Shown here: in pieces, positions 37,540 through 46,183 of the stretch
How the letters are laid out: each line of letters opens with the position of its first letter
Numbering within the stretch: position 1 is the first letter of the stretch
Assembly (NCBI RefSeq): GCF_004152935.1
Contig: NZ_SETE01000010.1
Location: 43,800 to 107,799, forward strand
Source of the DNA: Brumimicrobium glaciale
Lineage (GTDB): Bacteria > Bacteroidota > Bacteroidia > Flavobacteriales_D > Crocinitomicaceae
Reading direction: 5' to 3'
DNA: 64,000 nucleotides
Program-made: the position numbers and the translations under genes
Notes under the pieces: generated by a model
Told to the model about the DNA's origin: nothing
Database searches by the model: none
The model's input: only the letters and a program-made list of their open reading frames with translations

Positions 37540-38826
37540 ATGAATAGAATAATACTGATTGGAAATGGATTTGACTTAGCTCATGGCTTAAAAACTAGCT
37601 ATAGAAATTTTATAGATGATTATTGGCAGACTTGTATCAATAAATGCAACGATTCAAAGAGGGTAGTTGATTTTGAAGATGATTTTATTCAGATAAAGGA
37701 CCTACCAGTGGATAATATGCGGTCAAAAGGCTTTAAAGACTTATTGGCTGAGCTTAAATCGTATTCTTCTAAACTCATCTTTAAGAATCAATTTCTTGAG
37801 GTAATTTCTAAAAAATCTGGAGAAATCAATTGGGTTGATATTGAAAACGAATACTACTCATTATTAAAGAAAGAGTTAAGCACTGGTTCTGAAAACAGTG
37901 AATATCAAATTCTTACTTTAAATAAAGATTTTGAAGGCATAAAGAACTTGCTTATTGAATATCTTAAAGGTCAAGAAGAAATTTATAATAAGGATAAGGG
38001 TTCTGATTATGATAGAATAAAGGATCAAATAAGTAATAAAACTTTCCGCCCATTTGAAATGAGAGATTTTTCAGAGAATGCCTTTAATGTTAAAGCTGAA
38101 ATAGAATATCGATTAATTAAAAAAGATTTAGAAGGTTTAACTGAAGATGATGATGGGAATACGTTGATAACAATGGATGAAGTTGATGAAAGTAAGCGAA
38201 GATTAATTACTCAAGTTCATGGAAAGAATAATCCAAAATCTGAAATAAAATATCTTCTGTCCAAAAGCTACGCTCATGAATTATTTGATTTAGTTCCAGA
38301 TAACATCTTGTTTTTAAACTTTAATTATACCTCGACAGATAAATTGTATCAATATGCTTTAGAGTATAGAGGGCACTTTAGGTATAAAGTACCTGAATTT
38401 GAATCCATTCATATTCATGGAACAATTACACAAAATGACGGAAATCCAGTAATTTTTGGATTCGGAGATGAATTAGATGATGATTACAAGTCAATTGAGA
38501 AATTGAATAATAATATTTATTTGGAAAATATAAAGTCTATTAATTATTTAGAAACCGACAATTATAAAAAACTTCTCGAATATATTAATAGTGCTCCTTT
38601 CCAGGTTTTTATTTTTGGACATTCTTGTGGTACTTCAGATAGAACAATGCTTAATACCATGTTTGAACACGATAATTGTGCTTCAATAAAGTTATTTTAT
38701 CATCAACAAGATGCTAATCAAGATAACTACAGCGATGTTATTAGAAATATTTCAAGAAATTTTAATGATAAAGCTAAGATGAGAGATAGGGTTGTAAATA
38801 AAAGGTATTGTGAAAGGCTTGTTTAA
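37540..38826 (+). CDS. abiH: AbiH family abortive-infection protein
   Basis: This 428-residue phage-defence protein has the AbiH N-terminal motif ILIGNGFDLAHGLKTSYRNF (about 5-24), an FLNFNYTSTDKLY segment (about 260-272), an IHIHGT motif (about 290-295) and the C-terminal FIFGHSCGTSDRTML. In lactococci AbiH blocks phage multiplication by an unknown mechanism. It starts after a GGAGGG ribosome-binding site, 84 bp downstream of the type IIG gene. Confidence 0.87.
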   Translation: MNRIILIGNGFDLAHGLKTSYRNFIDDYWQTCINKCNDSKRVVDFEDDFIQIKDLPVDNMRSKGFKDLLAELKSYSSKLIFKNQFLEVISKKSGEINWVDIENEYYSLLKKELSTGSENSEYQILTLNKDFEGIKNLLIEYLKGQEEIYNKDKGSDYDRIKDQISNKTFRPFEMRDFSENAFNVKAEIEYRLIKKDLEGLTEDDDGNTLITMDEVDESKRRLITQVHGKNNPKSEIKYLLSKSYAHELFDLVPDNILFLNFNYTSTDKLYQYALEYRGHFRYKVPEFESIHIHGTITQNDGNPVIFGFGDELDDDYKSIEKLNNNIYLENIKSINYLETDNYKKLLEYINSAPFQVFIFGHSCGTSDRTMLNTMFEHDNCASIKLFYHQQDANQDNYSDVIRNISRNFNDKAKMRDRVVNKRYCERLV

Positions 38827-38917
38827 GAATTTTGAATTATGAATGAATTTATAACTTGAATCCAGCTAGAAAAAATAATGAAATTAAAGAAGAGTAAAAA
38901 TTTAATAATTAGCCAAG

Positions 38918-39586
38918 ATGAGTAAAACATATAATTTCTACTGTGATGAAAGTACACATCTTCAAAATGATGGAATGCCTTATATGATGATTGCCTATGT
39001 CAGCGTAGCATATAATCAATTAAATATACATAAGGAAGCAATAAAAGGTATTAGAGCCAGGCATAAAGTCAAGGGCGAAATTAAATGGAGTAATGTTTCT
39101 CATGGAGCCTATCCGTTTTATGCTGAACTAATAGATTACTTTTTTTCAACTGATATAAATTTTAGATCAATTATTGTGGATAAATCTAAGATTGATGAGT
39201 CAAGAGAAGGGTTTACCTATGATGATTTATATTTTAGAATGTACTATCAACTTATTCATCATAAAATTAATCAAGGATATACGTATAATCTCTATTTAGA
39301 TATAAAAGACACAAGAAGCCATAAAAAGTTGAAAAAACTCAATGATATTCTTAAGTATAATGCGTCAATACGGAATTGTCAATTCATCAGATCTCATGAA
39401 AGTTCATTCATGCAACTCACAGATTTAATTATGGGAGCTATAAATTATAAGTTAAGAGGATTGAATAAAGTAATTGCCAAAAATAAATTAATAGAAAAAA
39501 TAGAACAACATAGTAAAGTTCCAATAACCAAATCGACTCCAAAAACTGCAGATAAGTTTAATTTGTTTTTTATTGATTTACAATAA
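38918..39586 (+). CDS. DUF3800 domain protein (predicted RNase H-like nuclease)
   Basis: A 222-residue soluble protein with the DUF3800 pattern. It opens with YNFYCDESTHL (Asp and Glu of an RNase H-like active site at about residues 10-11). It has central LYLDIKDT and the C-terminal SSFMQLTDLIMGAINYKLRG (second acidic site). DUF3800 genes are common in defence islands and mobile DNA, but the reaction is not proven. It lies 6 bp before the next gene, so the two almost surely act together. Confidence 0.82.
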   Translation: MSKTYNFYCDESTHLQNDGMPYMMIAYVSVAYNQLNIHKEAIKGIRARHKVKGEIKWSNVSHGAYPFYAELIDYFFSTDINFRSIIVDKSKIDESREGFTYDDLYFRMYYQLIHHKINQGYTYNLYLDIKDTRSHKKLKKLNDILKYNASIRNCQFIRSHESSFMQLTDLIMGAINYKLRGLNKVIAKNKLIEKIEQHSKVPITKSTPKTADKFNLFFIDLQ

Positions 39587-39591
39587 GTAAT

Positions 39592-40119
39592 ATGCCATTC
39601 AATGTAATTAAAAAATATCCTGAATTATTGGAACTAAACCAGTTCTCGCCTTTTCAACGAAAAGAATCTTTAATGCGAATATTTAATAGGGATATTGCAG
39701 ATAATAGTAGATTTTTCTTTCGGGAAAAACATATAAGACCAACCAAAATAGAAGGTGAATCTCCTATGCAAACTCTTTTTAATCATTTAACAACTAGAAG
39801 TGATGAAGATGAGAAAGGTAACAAATTAGGAAGTAGATCTTTTGAAATGGCGCGTTCAATTCGATTACATTGGATAAAATCCCATATTGAAGAAAGTACA
39901 AAGGAAACTGTTGAAGTTTTTAGTTATGAAGATAGAGTTAAGGGAAAGGATGTTATTCGAACCTATATTTATAATAAAACTCAAAAATATGTAATTATAC
40001 TTGAGCCGTTAAGAAATACGGCGGATTATTACTTGCTTACTGCTTACCCTTTGAATGAGCGCGGTGGAAAGAAACAAATAGATAAGAAATTTAAAAGGAA
40101 ATTAGTTGAAGTCTATTAA
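39592..40119 (+). CDS. small basic protein, possible BECR-fold RNase
   Basis: This 175-residue protein has no firmly recognised family. The C-terminal half (about 105-172) runs as VIRTYIYNKTQKYVIILEPL, then ADYYLLTAYPLNERGGKKQI and a KKFKRKL tail. This layout resembles phage-type Barnase/EndoU/ColicinE5/RelE-like (BECR) nucleases. The N-terminal half is helical. It follows the DUF3800 gene by 6 bp and a strong stem-loop comes after its stop. A ribonuclease role is inference from sequence pattern and context. Confidence 0.72.
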   Translation: MPFNVIKKYPELLELNQFSPFQRKESLMRIFNRDIADNSRFFFREKHIRPTKIEGESPMQTLFNHLTTRSDEDEKGNKLGSRSFEMARSIRLHWIKSHIEESTKETVEVFSYEDRVKGKDVIRTYIYNKTQKYVIILEPLRNTADYYLLTAYPLNERGGKKQIDKKFKRKLVEVY

Positions 40120-40124
40120 AAAGC

Positions 40125-40158
40125 AAAGCCCGGTACATGTCTTGATGTATCGGGCTTC
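40125..40158. terminator. stem-loop after the DUF3800 operon
   Basis: AAGCCCGgTACAT / ATGTAtCGGGCTT stem with a short loop, directly after the stop. The plus side lacks a T-run while the minus side has TTTGCTTTTT, so termination orientation is uncertain. Confidence 0.55.
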
Positions 40159-40338
40159 GAAACTCCTTTACTCCGATTGTGGAAGAATGAGCAAAACAAA
40201 TATAAGACAATTGGAATGTCAAAACCAAACTATTGTATGCTTTTAACAATTTAAAAGTTTTCTAATTTAGAAAGAATATAATAGAGATGAATGCATAGAC
40301 TGGCTAGATTCTTTAGAAAAGCTCAAAGAAAATTATCT

Positions 40339-40346
40339 TATCTTTG
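40339..40346 (+). promoter_or_regulatory. -7 box of the DUF3037 gene
   Basis: TATCTTTG is 24 nt upstream of the ATG, so the DUF3037 gene has its own transcription unit. Confidence 0.45.
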
Positions 40347-40370
40347 TCACCCTTTTAAAAACTAAAATTA

Positions 40371-41210
40371 ATGAGTGAAAAGTTTTCATACAGCATTTTA
40401 ACATACAGATATTCTCTCTTTCTAGGAGAGGTGCTTAATGTTGGTGTGCTAATGATTTTTCCTGATGAAAACTTAGTTGAATTCCATTATCCCAAAAAGA
40501 TTAGCCGTTTAAAAGGATTATATAATAATTTTAATGAATCCTTAATAAAGGATTATTTGAAGGCATTTGAACAAAAGTCTAAAAACTTAAACAATCAGTT
40601 AGAAAAGTATGTATTTGGGTACAATGATTTAATTGCTGATAATTTTATTGTTGAAGATGCTTCTGCGCTTCAATTCGAGGATTTCAGAACAGCAATATAT
40701 TATTCAGATTTTGAAATTACTAGAGAACGATATATTGATCTAATTTTAAGCAATTACAATTCTGAAATTAATGGAACAACACATATATTAACAGAAGATA
40801 AAATTGTTAGAAGATTAAAATCCAAAATTATAGAAATAAACCCTAATGCTAAAGAGTTTTTAAAGTTAGATAAAAACAGAATTCTCACGAATAAACATGT
40901 TGAGTTTAAATCAGATTTCTATTGGGAGAATGTCATTACAAATTATACGAAGGCAATTAATTTTGATTTAAGTAGTGAAAAAAATATCCTTGATAAATCT
41001 ATACTTTTTAATGGTCAGCTGCGTCAATTGGAAAAGTCTACGTTGAAAAACATTAAAATTGATTTTGTAATCAATGAACCGAAGGATAAAAAATTCGGGG
41101 ATGCAATTGAAGAAGCAAAAACAATTTTGAAGGAAATTCAAATTGATAAGTCGCTTTACACAAATCTGAAAACGTATAGTGAATATGTCGCTTCGCAGAT
41201 TGCTATCTAA
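40371..41210 (+). CDS. DUF3037 domain protein
   Basis: A 279-residue protein. The first 130 residues match DUF3037 (YSILTYRYSLFLGEVLNVGVLMIF and the following HYPKKISRLKGLY). The rest is helical and unassigned. DUF3037 genes are often next to a HipA-like kinase, which is absent here. It is the last intact gene of the island. Its exact function is not known. Confidence 0.78.
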   Translation: MSEKFSYSILTYRYSLFLGEVLNVGVLMIFPDENLVEFHYPKKISRLKGLYNNFNESLIKDYLKAFEQKSKNLNNQLEKYVFGYNDLIADNFIVEDASALQFEDFRTAIYYSDFEITRERYIDLILSNYNSEINGTTHILTEDKIVRRLKSKIIEINPNAKEFLKLDKNRILTNKHVEFKSDFYWENVITNYTKAINFDLSSEKNILDKSILFNGQLRQLEKSTLKNIKIDFVINEPKDKKFGDAIEEAKTILKEIQIDKSLYTNLKTYSEYVASQIAI

Positions 41211-41315
41211 TAGCATCTGTTATTTCATTTATTCCAAAAGTAGATTGGTTTCATAGAACAGAATTCTATTCTAAGAAAACAAACCACCTCGTCTCTATTC
41301 TTTTCATTCTTCGAT

Positions 41316-41659
41316 ACAAATAAACCAGAACGCATTTCTTTCATTGTAGAAATTCCAGTACATTCTTTGTTTAGCGACCATGAGAAAACCACTGTTAATC
41401 AAAAGGGTAAAGGAAAATACGTGTATGATAACGACTAAGTAAACGACCAAGTAATATCGGTAATCTCTTATTGCTCAAGTCCAAAATCAAGAAAAGAAAT
41501 TCTTTCTTAGGTTTAAAGAATCATACTGATAACTTCAAAAGACACCTACAGCCTTTGATTGATAGTGATTATTTAGATTATACGATTAAAGATAACCTAA
41601 AGAACAGAAATCAAAAATATATAATTGCTGAATTAGGAAAAACATTCTATCGACTATAA
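41316..41659 (+). pseudogene. C-terminal remnant of an AlbA/RecG-like or Fic-type regulator
   Basis: In one frame NKPERISFIVEIPVHSLFS and KGKGKYVYDND can be read, then a stop, then VNDQVISVISYC and PKSRKEILS. A frameshift leads to LGLKNHTDNFKRHLQPLID and KNRNQKYIIAELGKTF, then the stop. This matches the winged-helix C-terminus of ATP-binding (AlbA/RecG-like) or Fic regulators. Two stops and one frameshift show that it is dead. Confidence 0.6.
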
Positions 41660-41793
41660 AAAACAATGAAAGTGGATAATCAACACAACCAAATAACTCA
41701 TCATCAATAGCTTGGGATTAACAACCAACTAAGAATTAATTAAGTAGTAACTAAGTCACCTTACAACGCTGAAAGAAATTTGGCAAAATAAAT

Positions 41794-41979
41794 ACAGAGC
41801 TGACATCTCAAGCATCAATCGAAGCTTCGTTATATGAAGATGGTGGTTATGTAAAAGGACATTCAAAAGATTTTGATGATGAATTAGGAATCATTCCAAA
41901 ATATATAATTGAGATTATCATATCATCCCTAAAGAACGTGAGAAAAGTAAATAATAGGCTTAATAAAATCTTTCACTGA
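41794..41979 (+). pseudogene. possible N-terminal remnant of type I restriction subunit HsdR
   Basis: The open stretch TSQASIEASLYEDGGYVKGH then SKDFDDELGIIPKYIIEIII resembles the start of HsdR nucleases, where an I-E-x-x-L...G-Y motif precedes a conserved D-x-D/E. It lacks a start and ends after 61 residues. A further open fragment (about 41,965-42,075, DVDVDCFYTTAMQTEASEAR) was not recognised. Confidence 0.4.
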
Positions 41980-42086
41980 TGTTGATGTTGATTGTTTCTA
42001 TACTACTGCAATGCAAACTGAAGCATCTGAAGCGAGAAAAGGGCTAAGAACAATTTCCCAAAATCTATCGTAAAAGAAGGTGGTCA

Positions 42087-42770
42087 CTACCCCACCATTT
42101 CAATCCCTGCTTCAACAGCATTGGCAATGTTATTTCTCAGTGTTACTAAATCGGACTTCATCATATAACACGGAGCTGTAACCACTTTATTTACGCGATC
42201 TACATTGATTTCGTTGGCTAATTTCATTGTTGTAGCTACTCCAGTTTTTGAAAGTCCATCTACAAATTCGTTGATATCATAATCTGAATCGGCTTTGTCT
42301 GATCCAATTGTCATAAAGGTTTTAATACCAGAACCTTCAAATGCTTTTGCGACTACAATTGGACTCACGCAGAGTGCAACTATTGGTTTTCCAACATTCA
42401 TCATGTTAACCAATAATAATTTAACCTCTGGAAGAATAGTTCCTTCAGGCCCGTCAAATGCCCAAGAAGTAAAGTTTTTAGCACTTCCAAAACCGCCAGG
42501 AATAACGATCATATCAAGATCTGCTGGTGTAATATTATTAATCTCTGTAATCTCACCACGAGCAATACGAGCAGCTTCCACCATCATATTGCGGGTTTCC
42601 TTTTGCTCTTCTCCATTCAAATGATTCACAACATGGTGTTGATTTTTATTCACACTAATACAAACTGCTTCATGTCCAGCTTCTGCAATTGCCAATAAAG
42701 TAAAGACAGATTCATGAATTTCTGCTCCATCATATACGCCACATCCTGATAATAAAACTCCAATTTTCAT
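42087..42770 (-). CDS. elbB: isoprenoid biosynthesis glyoxalase ElbB (DJ-1/PfpI family)
   Basis: A 227-residue class I amidotransferase-like protein with GVLLSGCGVYDGAEIHE at the N-terminus, the VIPGGFGSAKNF loop and the nucleophile Cys in VALCVSPIVVAKAF (about residue 138). E. coli ElbB has weak glyoxalase activity and is linked to isoprenoid metabolism. It lies next to the defence graveyard and marks the return to core genes. Confidence 0.9.
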   Translation of the reverse strand: MKIGVLLSGCGVYDGAEIHESVFTLLAIAEAGHEAVCISVNKNQHHVVNHLNGEEQKETRNMMVEAARIARGEITEINNITPADLDMIVIPGGFGSAKNFTSWAFDGPEGTILPEVKLLLVNMMNVGKPIVALCVSPIVVAKAFEGSGIKTFMTIGSDKADSDYDINEFVDGLSKTGVATTMKLANEINVDRVNKVVTAPCYMMKSDLVTLRNNIANAVEAGIEMVG

Positions 42771-42823
42771 ATTATAATATTTTGATCTTTCTTTAAATTC
42801 AACAGACTTCTAATATAAAGGAT

Positions 42824-42831
42824 TAAATTTG
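42824..42831 (+). promoter_or_regulatory. -7 box of the DCC gene
   Basis: TAAATTTG, 21 nt upstream of the ATG. Confidence 0.35.
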
Positions 42832-42851
42832 TTTTCATACAGAATTGAACA

Positions 42852-43265
42852 ATGAATTTAGAAGAGATTTTAAAACTAGAGCGTATCGTTTTCTATGACG
42901 GTGATTGTGGATTCTGCAATACCTCTGTTCAATTGATACTCAAAAACCGAAAAGTAGATTTCTATTTTATTCCGTTACAATCTGAAATTTCTCATCAAAT
43001 AATGGCGAAATTCAATGTAGAAATTAAGATGAATACATTGTACTTGTTGGAAAATGGGAAATTGTATAAGAAATCTACCGCTGCAATTAGGGTTGCTAAA
43101 AATTTAGGAAAAATCTATCCATTTGTTTATTATGTCGGAATGATAGTTCCGAGATTTATTAGGGACTGGATTTATGATCAAGTAGCGAAGAGAAGACATA
43201 AGATTAGACCGGGATATTGTGCAATGCCGTTGGTTGAGGAGAAGGTGTTTTTTTTGGGGCAGTAG
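42852..43265 (+). CDS. DCC family thiol-disulfide oxidoreductase
   Basis: A 137-residue thioredoxin-like protein with the DCC hallmark YDGDCGFCNTSVQLIL (DxxCxxC at about 17-22). It ends with IYDQVAKRRHKIRPGYC as is usual in DUF393/YuxK-type members. A redox role is inferred from the CxxC motif. Confidence 0.87.
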   Translation: MNLEEILKLERIVFYDGDCGFCNTSVQLILKNRKVDFYFIPLQSEISHQIMAKFNVEIKMNTLYLLENGKLYKKSTAAIRVAKNLGKIYPFVYYVGMIVPRFIRDWIYDQVAKRRHKIRPGYCAMPLVEEKVFFLGQ

Positions 43266-43420
43266 TTTATTCTGAAATGCTTTCAGGAGCAGGGTAAGTG
43301 ATTAGTGTTTTTAAATATATTGTAACATCCATATTTTTTTACCTATAATTTACTTCGATGATTAAAGGATGGAAAAGAAAGGCAAAGGCAATGATTGTTT
43401 AAGAATTGCTATTTTGAAAT

Positions 43421-44042
43421 GGAGATTAGACTAGATTAGATTAGGGTTAAACGAAGCGAGTGGTGCTTCGAAAGGTTGGCGCAGCAGTGCAACTGCAGCG
43501 CTGCTTAAGGAAATAGAGACTAGACTAGATTAGGGTTAAACGAAGCGTGTGATGCTTCGAGAGGTTGGCGCAGCAGTGCAACTGCAGCGCTGCTTAAGGA
43601 GATAGAGATTAGACTAGATTAGAGTCAAACGAAGCGTGTGATGCTTCGAAAGGTAGGCGCAGCAGTGCAACTGCAGCGCTGCTTAAGGAAATAGAGATTA
43701 GACTAGATAGAGTTAAACGAAGCGTTTGGTGCTTCGAGAGGTTGGCGCAGCAGTGCAACTGCAGTGCTGCTTAAGGAAATGGAGATTAGCTAGATTAGAG
43801 TTAAACAAAGCGTGTGATGCTTCGAGAGGTTGGCGCAGCAGTGCAACTGCAGCGCTGCTTAAGGAAATAGAGATTAGACTAGATAGAGTTAAACGAAGCG
43901 TTTGGTGCTTCGAGAGGTTGGCGCAGCAGTGCAACTGCAGTGCTGCTTAAGGAAATGGAGATTAGCTAGATTAGAGTTAAACGAAGCGTGTGATGCTTCG
44001 AGAGGTTGGCGCAGCAGTGCAACTGCAGCGCTGCTTAAGGAA
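43421..44042. repeat. tandem array of seven ~88-bp units
   Basis: Each unit holds AGATTAGACTAGATTAGAG, AAACGAAGC...GCTTCGAGAGG (a 6-7 bp hairpin), and GGCGCAGCAGTGCAACTGCAG followed by CGCTGCTTAAGGA (a second, tight hairpin). Copies 4-5 and 6-7 form a nearly identical 176-bp double unit, showing recent expansion. Because 88 is not a multiple of three and stops occur, it is not coding. The short ORFs seen across it are artefacts. Confidence 0.85.
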
Positions 44043-44134
44043 TGTAATTTAGAAGCGCTGCTAATAACAAAAGGTAGATGCCGTTAAAGATTTTAAAACG
44101 TTTTAAAACGATTAATAATATTTAAGATTAGAAA

Positions 44135-45580
44135 TCACCTTCGCTCATCCTCTTCATAAGATCTGTATTTTCTATTGATTTGAATTAATGTTAATTCTAT
44201 CGTTTCATAATCGTTATTTGGTCTTGGAGACATTGCTGGAGCAGCGACTACGACACCTTCCGCATCCATTAATAGATAATGTGGATAGTTTGAAACATTC
44301 ATTTTTTTCAAAATAGGATCATTTTTTTCTATAACTGAAAAGTCCCAAGCAATTTTATGTTCCTTGATAAAAGGAATTGGATCTTTGAGTAATGGGTCGT
44401 TTTTATCTGCGACTAGAATTGTAATAAATTGGGTGTTTTTTGAATATTTTTGTTGCAATTTATACAGTAATTCTAAATCATTCAACGAGTTTTTCATTTC
44501 TTTACTAACGAATTGGATGTAGGTGTGTTTACCGTAATAATCACTTTGGTATTTCTTTTCTCCGCTAATTGTTAAAATGAAATCTGGCATTTTTGTGCCT
44601 GGAACTAAATCTAGTAAACGGTACTTTAGATTTGTTGAGACAATTTTGTTCTCTTTAAATAAGGCGTGATTTGAAACACTGTCCATCATTGTTAAAATGT
44701 TCGTTTGTGGATAATCTTTGGTGAAAAAGACTTCGGAAAGCATTTTCAGCATGATTAACTCTCTCAATTTTAAATTCTTTAATGAATAATCTCCACCCAG
44801 CGCATTCATCGCTAGACTAGGACTACTTTGAATTACAGCTTCATAAAACTTCTCATTGACATTTTTAGAGAGTTGTTTTTCATACATTTTATAATAATGA
44901 TGAATATATCCCATGTAGCGATCGTTCTGGTACCAAACCGTTTCTGGTTTTAAGTAAAAATCAAACTTTTCGTATTCATTTCTATGTCCAACAAATGCTA
45001 AATCGTCCAAAGAGGCAACTGAGAACTTTACATAAATTTTAAAAAATTGACTAGTATCACTTTGATATTCTTTGGTTATATTTAGCTTAAATGAGTCCAA
45101 CTTCTGAACAAAAATGGTTGATTTTATTGATCTCGGTTGATAATTAGTTTGAAGAAAATTGTATTGCGCATCTTCAAACATCAAAATTTTATAATTGATG
45201 TCGGTAGAATCTAACCCCAGGAAGTAGAACCCTACCTCTACTCCTTTTGCTTTTTCATTAACATAAGGTGATGTTGCCTCTACAAATAACTTATAATCTC
45301 CACCCGGTTGAAGGTAAATTTGGAAATAATTGTCTTCTATTTCTACTCTTACTTTTCTTGTTTCTGAATTATAGAAGCTCATTTTAAACGAAGAATCTGC
45401 TTCAACAACTGTACTGGCCACTTGGGTTCTCAATTGACTTAAATAGTCATCAATAAAGAATACCCTCACTTCTTTCCCAATATTATCATTCGCAAAACCT
45501 GACAACGTTGTGATGGACTGTTTCCCTGTAACGAATAGACTTGTAGAGATTAAAAATAAAAGAGTTAATGTCTTGAACAT
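44135..45580 (-). CDS. exported thioredoxin-like (TlpA/AhpC-TSA fold) protein lacking CxxC
   Basis: This 481-residue protein has a signal peptide (about 1-19) and a beta-rich N-terminal half (about 20-130). Helices and a C-terminal thioredoxin-like domain (about 325-465) follow, with GTKMPDFILTI and MNVSNYPHYLLMDAEGVVV (cis-Pro). At the active-site position it reads VSKEMKNS, with no cysteine pair. It is therefore probably a degenerate, non-redox periplasmic member of the DUF4369/TlpA group. Confidence 0.8.
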   Translation of the reverse strand: MFKTLTLLFLISTSLFVTGKQSITTLSGFANDNIGKEVRVFFIDDYLSQLRTQVASTVVEADSSFKMSFYNSETRKVRVEIEDNYFQIYLQPGGDYKLFVEATSPYVNEKAKGVEVGFYFLGLDSTDINYKILMFEDAQYNFLQTNYQPRSIKSTIFVQKLDSFKLNITKEYQSDTSQFFKIYVKFSVASLDDLAFVGHRNEYEKFDFYLKPETVWYQNDRYMGYIHHYYKMYEKQLSKNVNEKFYEAVIQSSPSLAMNALGGDYSLKNLKLRELIMLKMLSEVFFTKDYPQTNILTMMDSVSNHALFKENKIVSTNLKYRLLDLVPGTKMPDFILTISGEKKYQSDYYGKHTYIQFVSKEMKNSLNDLELLYKLQQKYSKNTQFITILVADKNDPLLKDPIPFIKEHKIAWDFSVIEKNDPILKKMNVSNYPHYLLMDAEGVVVAAPAMSPRPNNDYETIELTLIQINRKYRSYEEDERR

Positions 45581-45691
45581 AGTTTTAAATATTAATTCCT
45601 TTTAAAATAGGATGTATCATTAGATGATGGCGGAAATATAAATTCCCCATTATTATTTTGAGATCCCAAGCTTCTAAAACCACTAAAAGCT

Positions 45692-46159
45692 TTAGATTGA
45701 TGTAACGAGTTTTTCCGCATTGGTTACAAACAAATCAATACTTCCACCGCTTTTATGAATTTCTCTTACGATAGTCGAATTAATTGGCGTAAACTCAGGA
45801 TCGGTCATGAAGAAAACACTTTCTATGCCAGAAATTTCGAAGTTCATTTGTGCTATACTTCTTTCGTATCCGAAGTCTTTAGAGTCACGTAAACCACGCA
45901 CAATAAATTCAGCATTAATTGATTTACAGAATTCAACTGTTAAACCACTAAATTCTTGCACTATTACGCGCTTATTTCCTTCAAAAATTGATTTAATGTG
46001 ATTTTTTCTATGTTCTAAATCAAATAAATAATTCTTCGATGTATTTTGACCAATCGCTATAACTACTTCATCAAAAAGCTTTAATGCTTTTTCAATAATA
46101 CATTCGTGTCCTTTTGTAAATGGATCAAATGAACCTGGAAAAACTGTAATTCTTTTCAT
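45692..46159 (-). CDS. coaD: pantetheine-phosphate adenylyltransferase
   Basis: The penultimate step of coenzyme A synthesis, making dephospho-CoA from 4'-phosphopantetheine and ATP. The 155 residues show the nucleotidyltransferase motif VFPGSFDPFTKGHECII (T/HxGH-like, about 6-22), the RGLRDSKDFGYE loop and the PINSTIVREI motif. It follows rsmD by 24 bp, a pairing common to many bacteria. Confidence 0.93.
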   Translation of the reverse strand: MKRITVFPGSFDPFTKGHECIIEKALKLFDEVVIAIGQNTSKNYLFDLEHRKNHIKSIFEGNKRVIVQEFSGLTVEFCKSINAEFIVRGLRDSKDFGYERSIAQMNFEISGIESVFFMTDPEFTPINSTIVREIHKSGGSIDLFVTNAEKLVTSI

Positions 46160-46183
46160 AGCTTTAAATTTAATGGTACACTA

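Noticed and set aside
41471..41659. Intact 62-codon gene
   Set aside because: The sequence is the tail of a larger winged-helix protein whose upstream part is present in another frame with stops, so it was called a pseudogene.
43421..44042. CRISPR array
   Set aside because: The units are contiguous 88-bp copies, similar along their whole length, with no unique spacers and no cas genes nearby.
43713..44087. ORFs of 61-74 codons on both strands within the 88-bp repeat array
   Set aside because: They arise because the repeat unit shifts frame each copy; there is no ribosome-binding site and the products are only the repeat translated.
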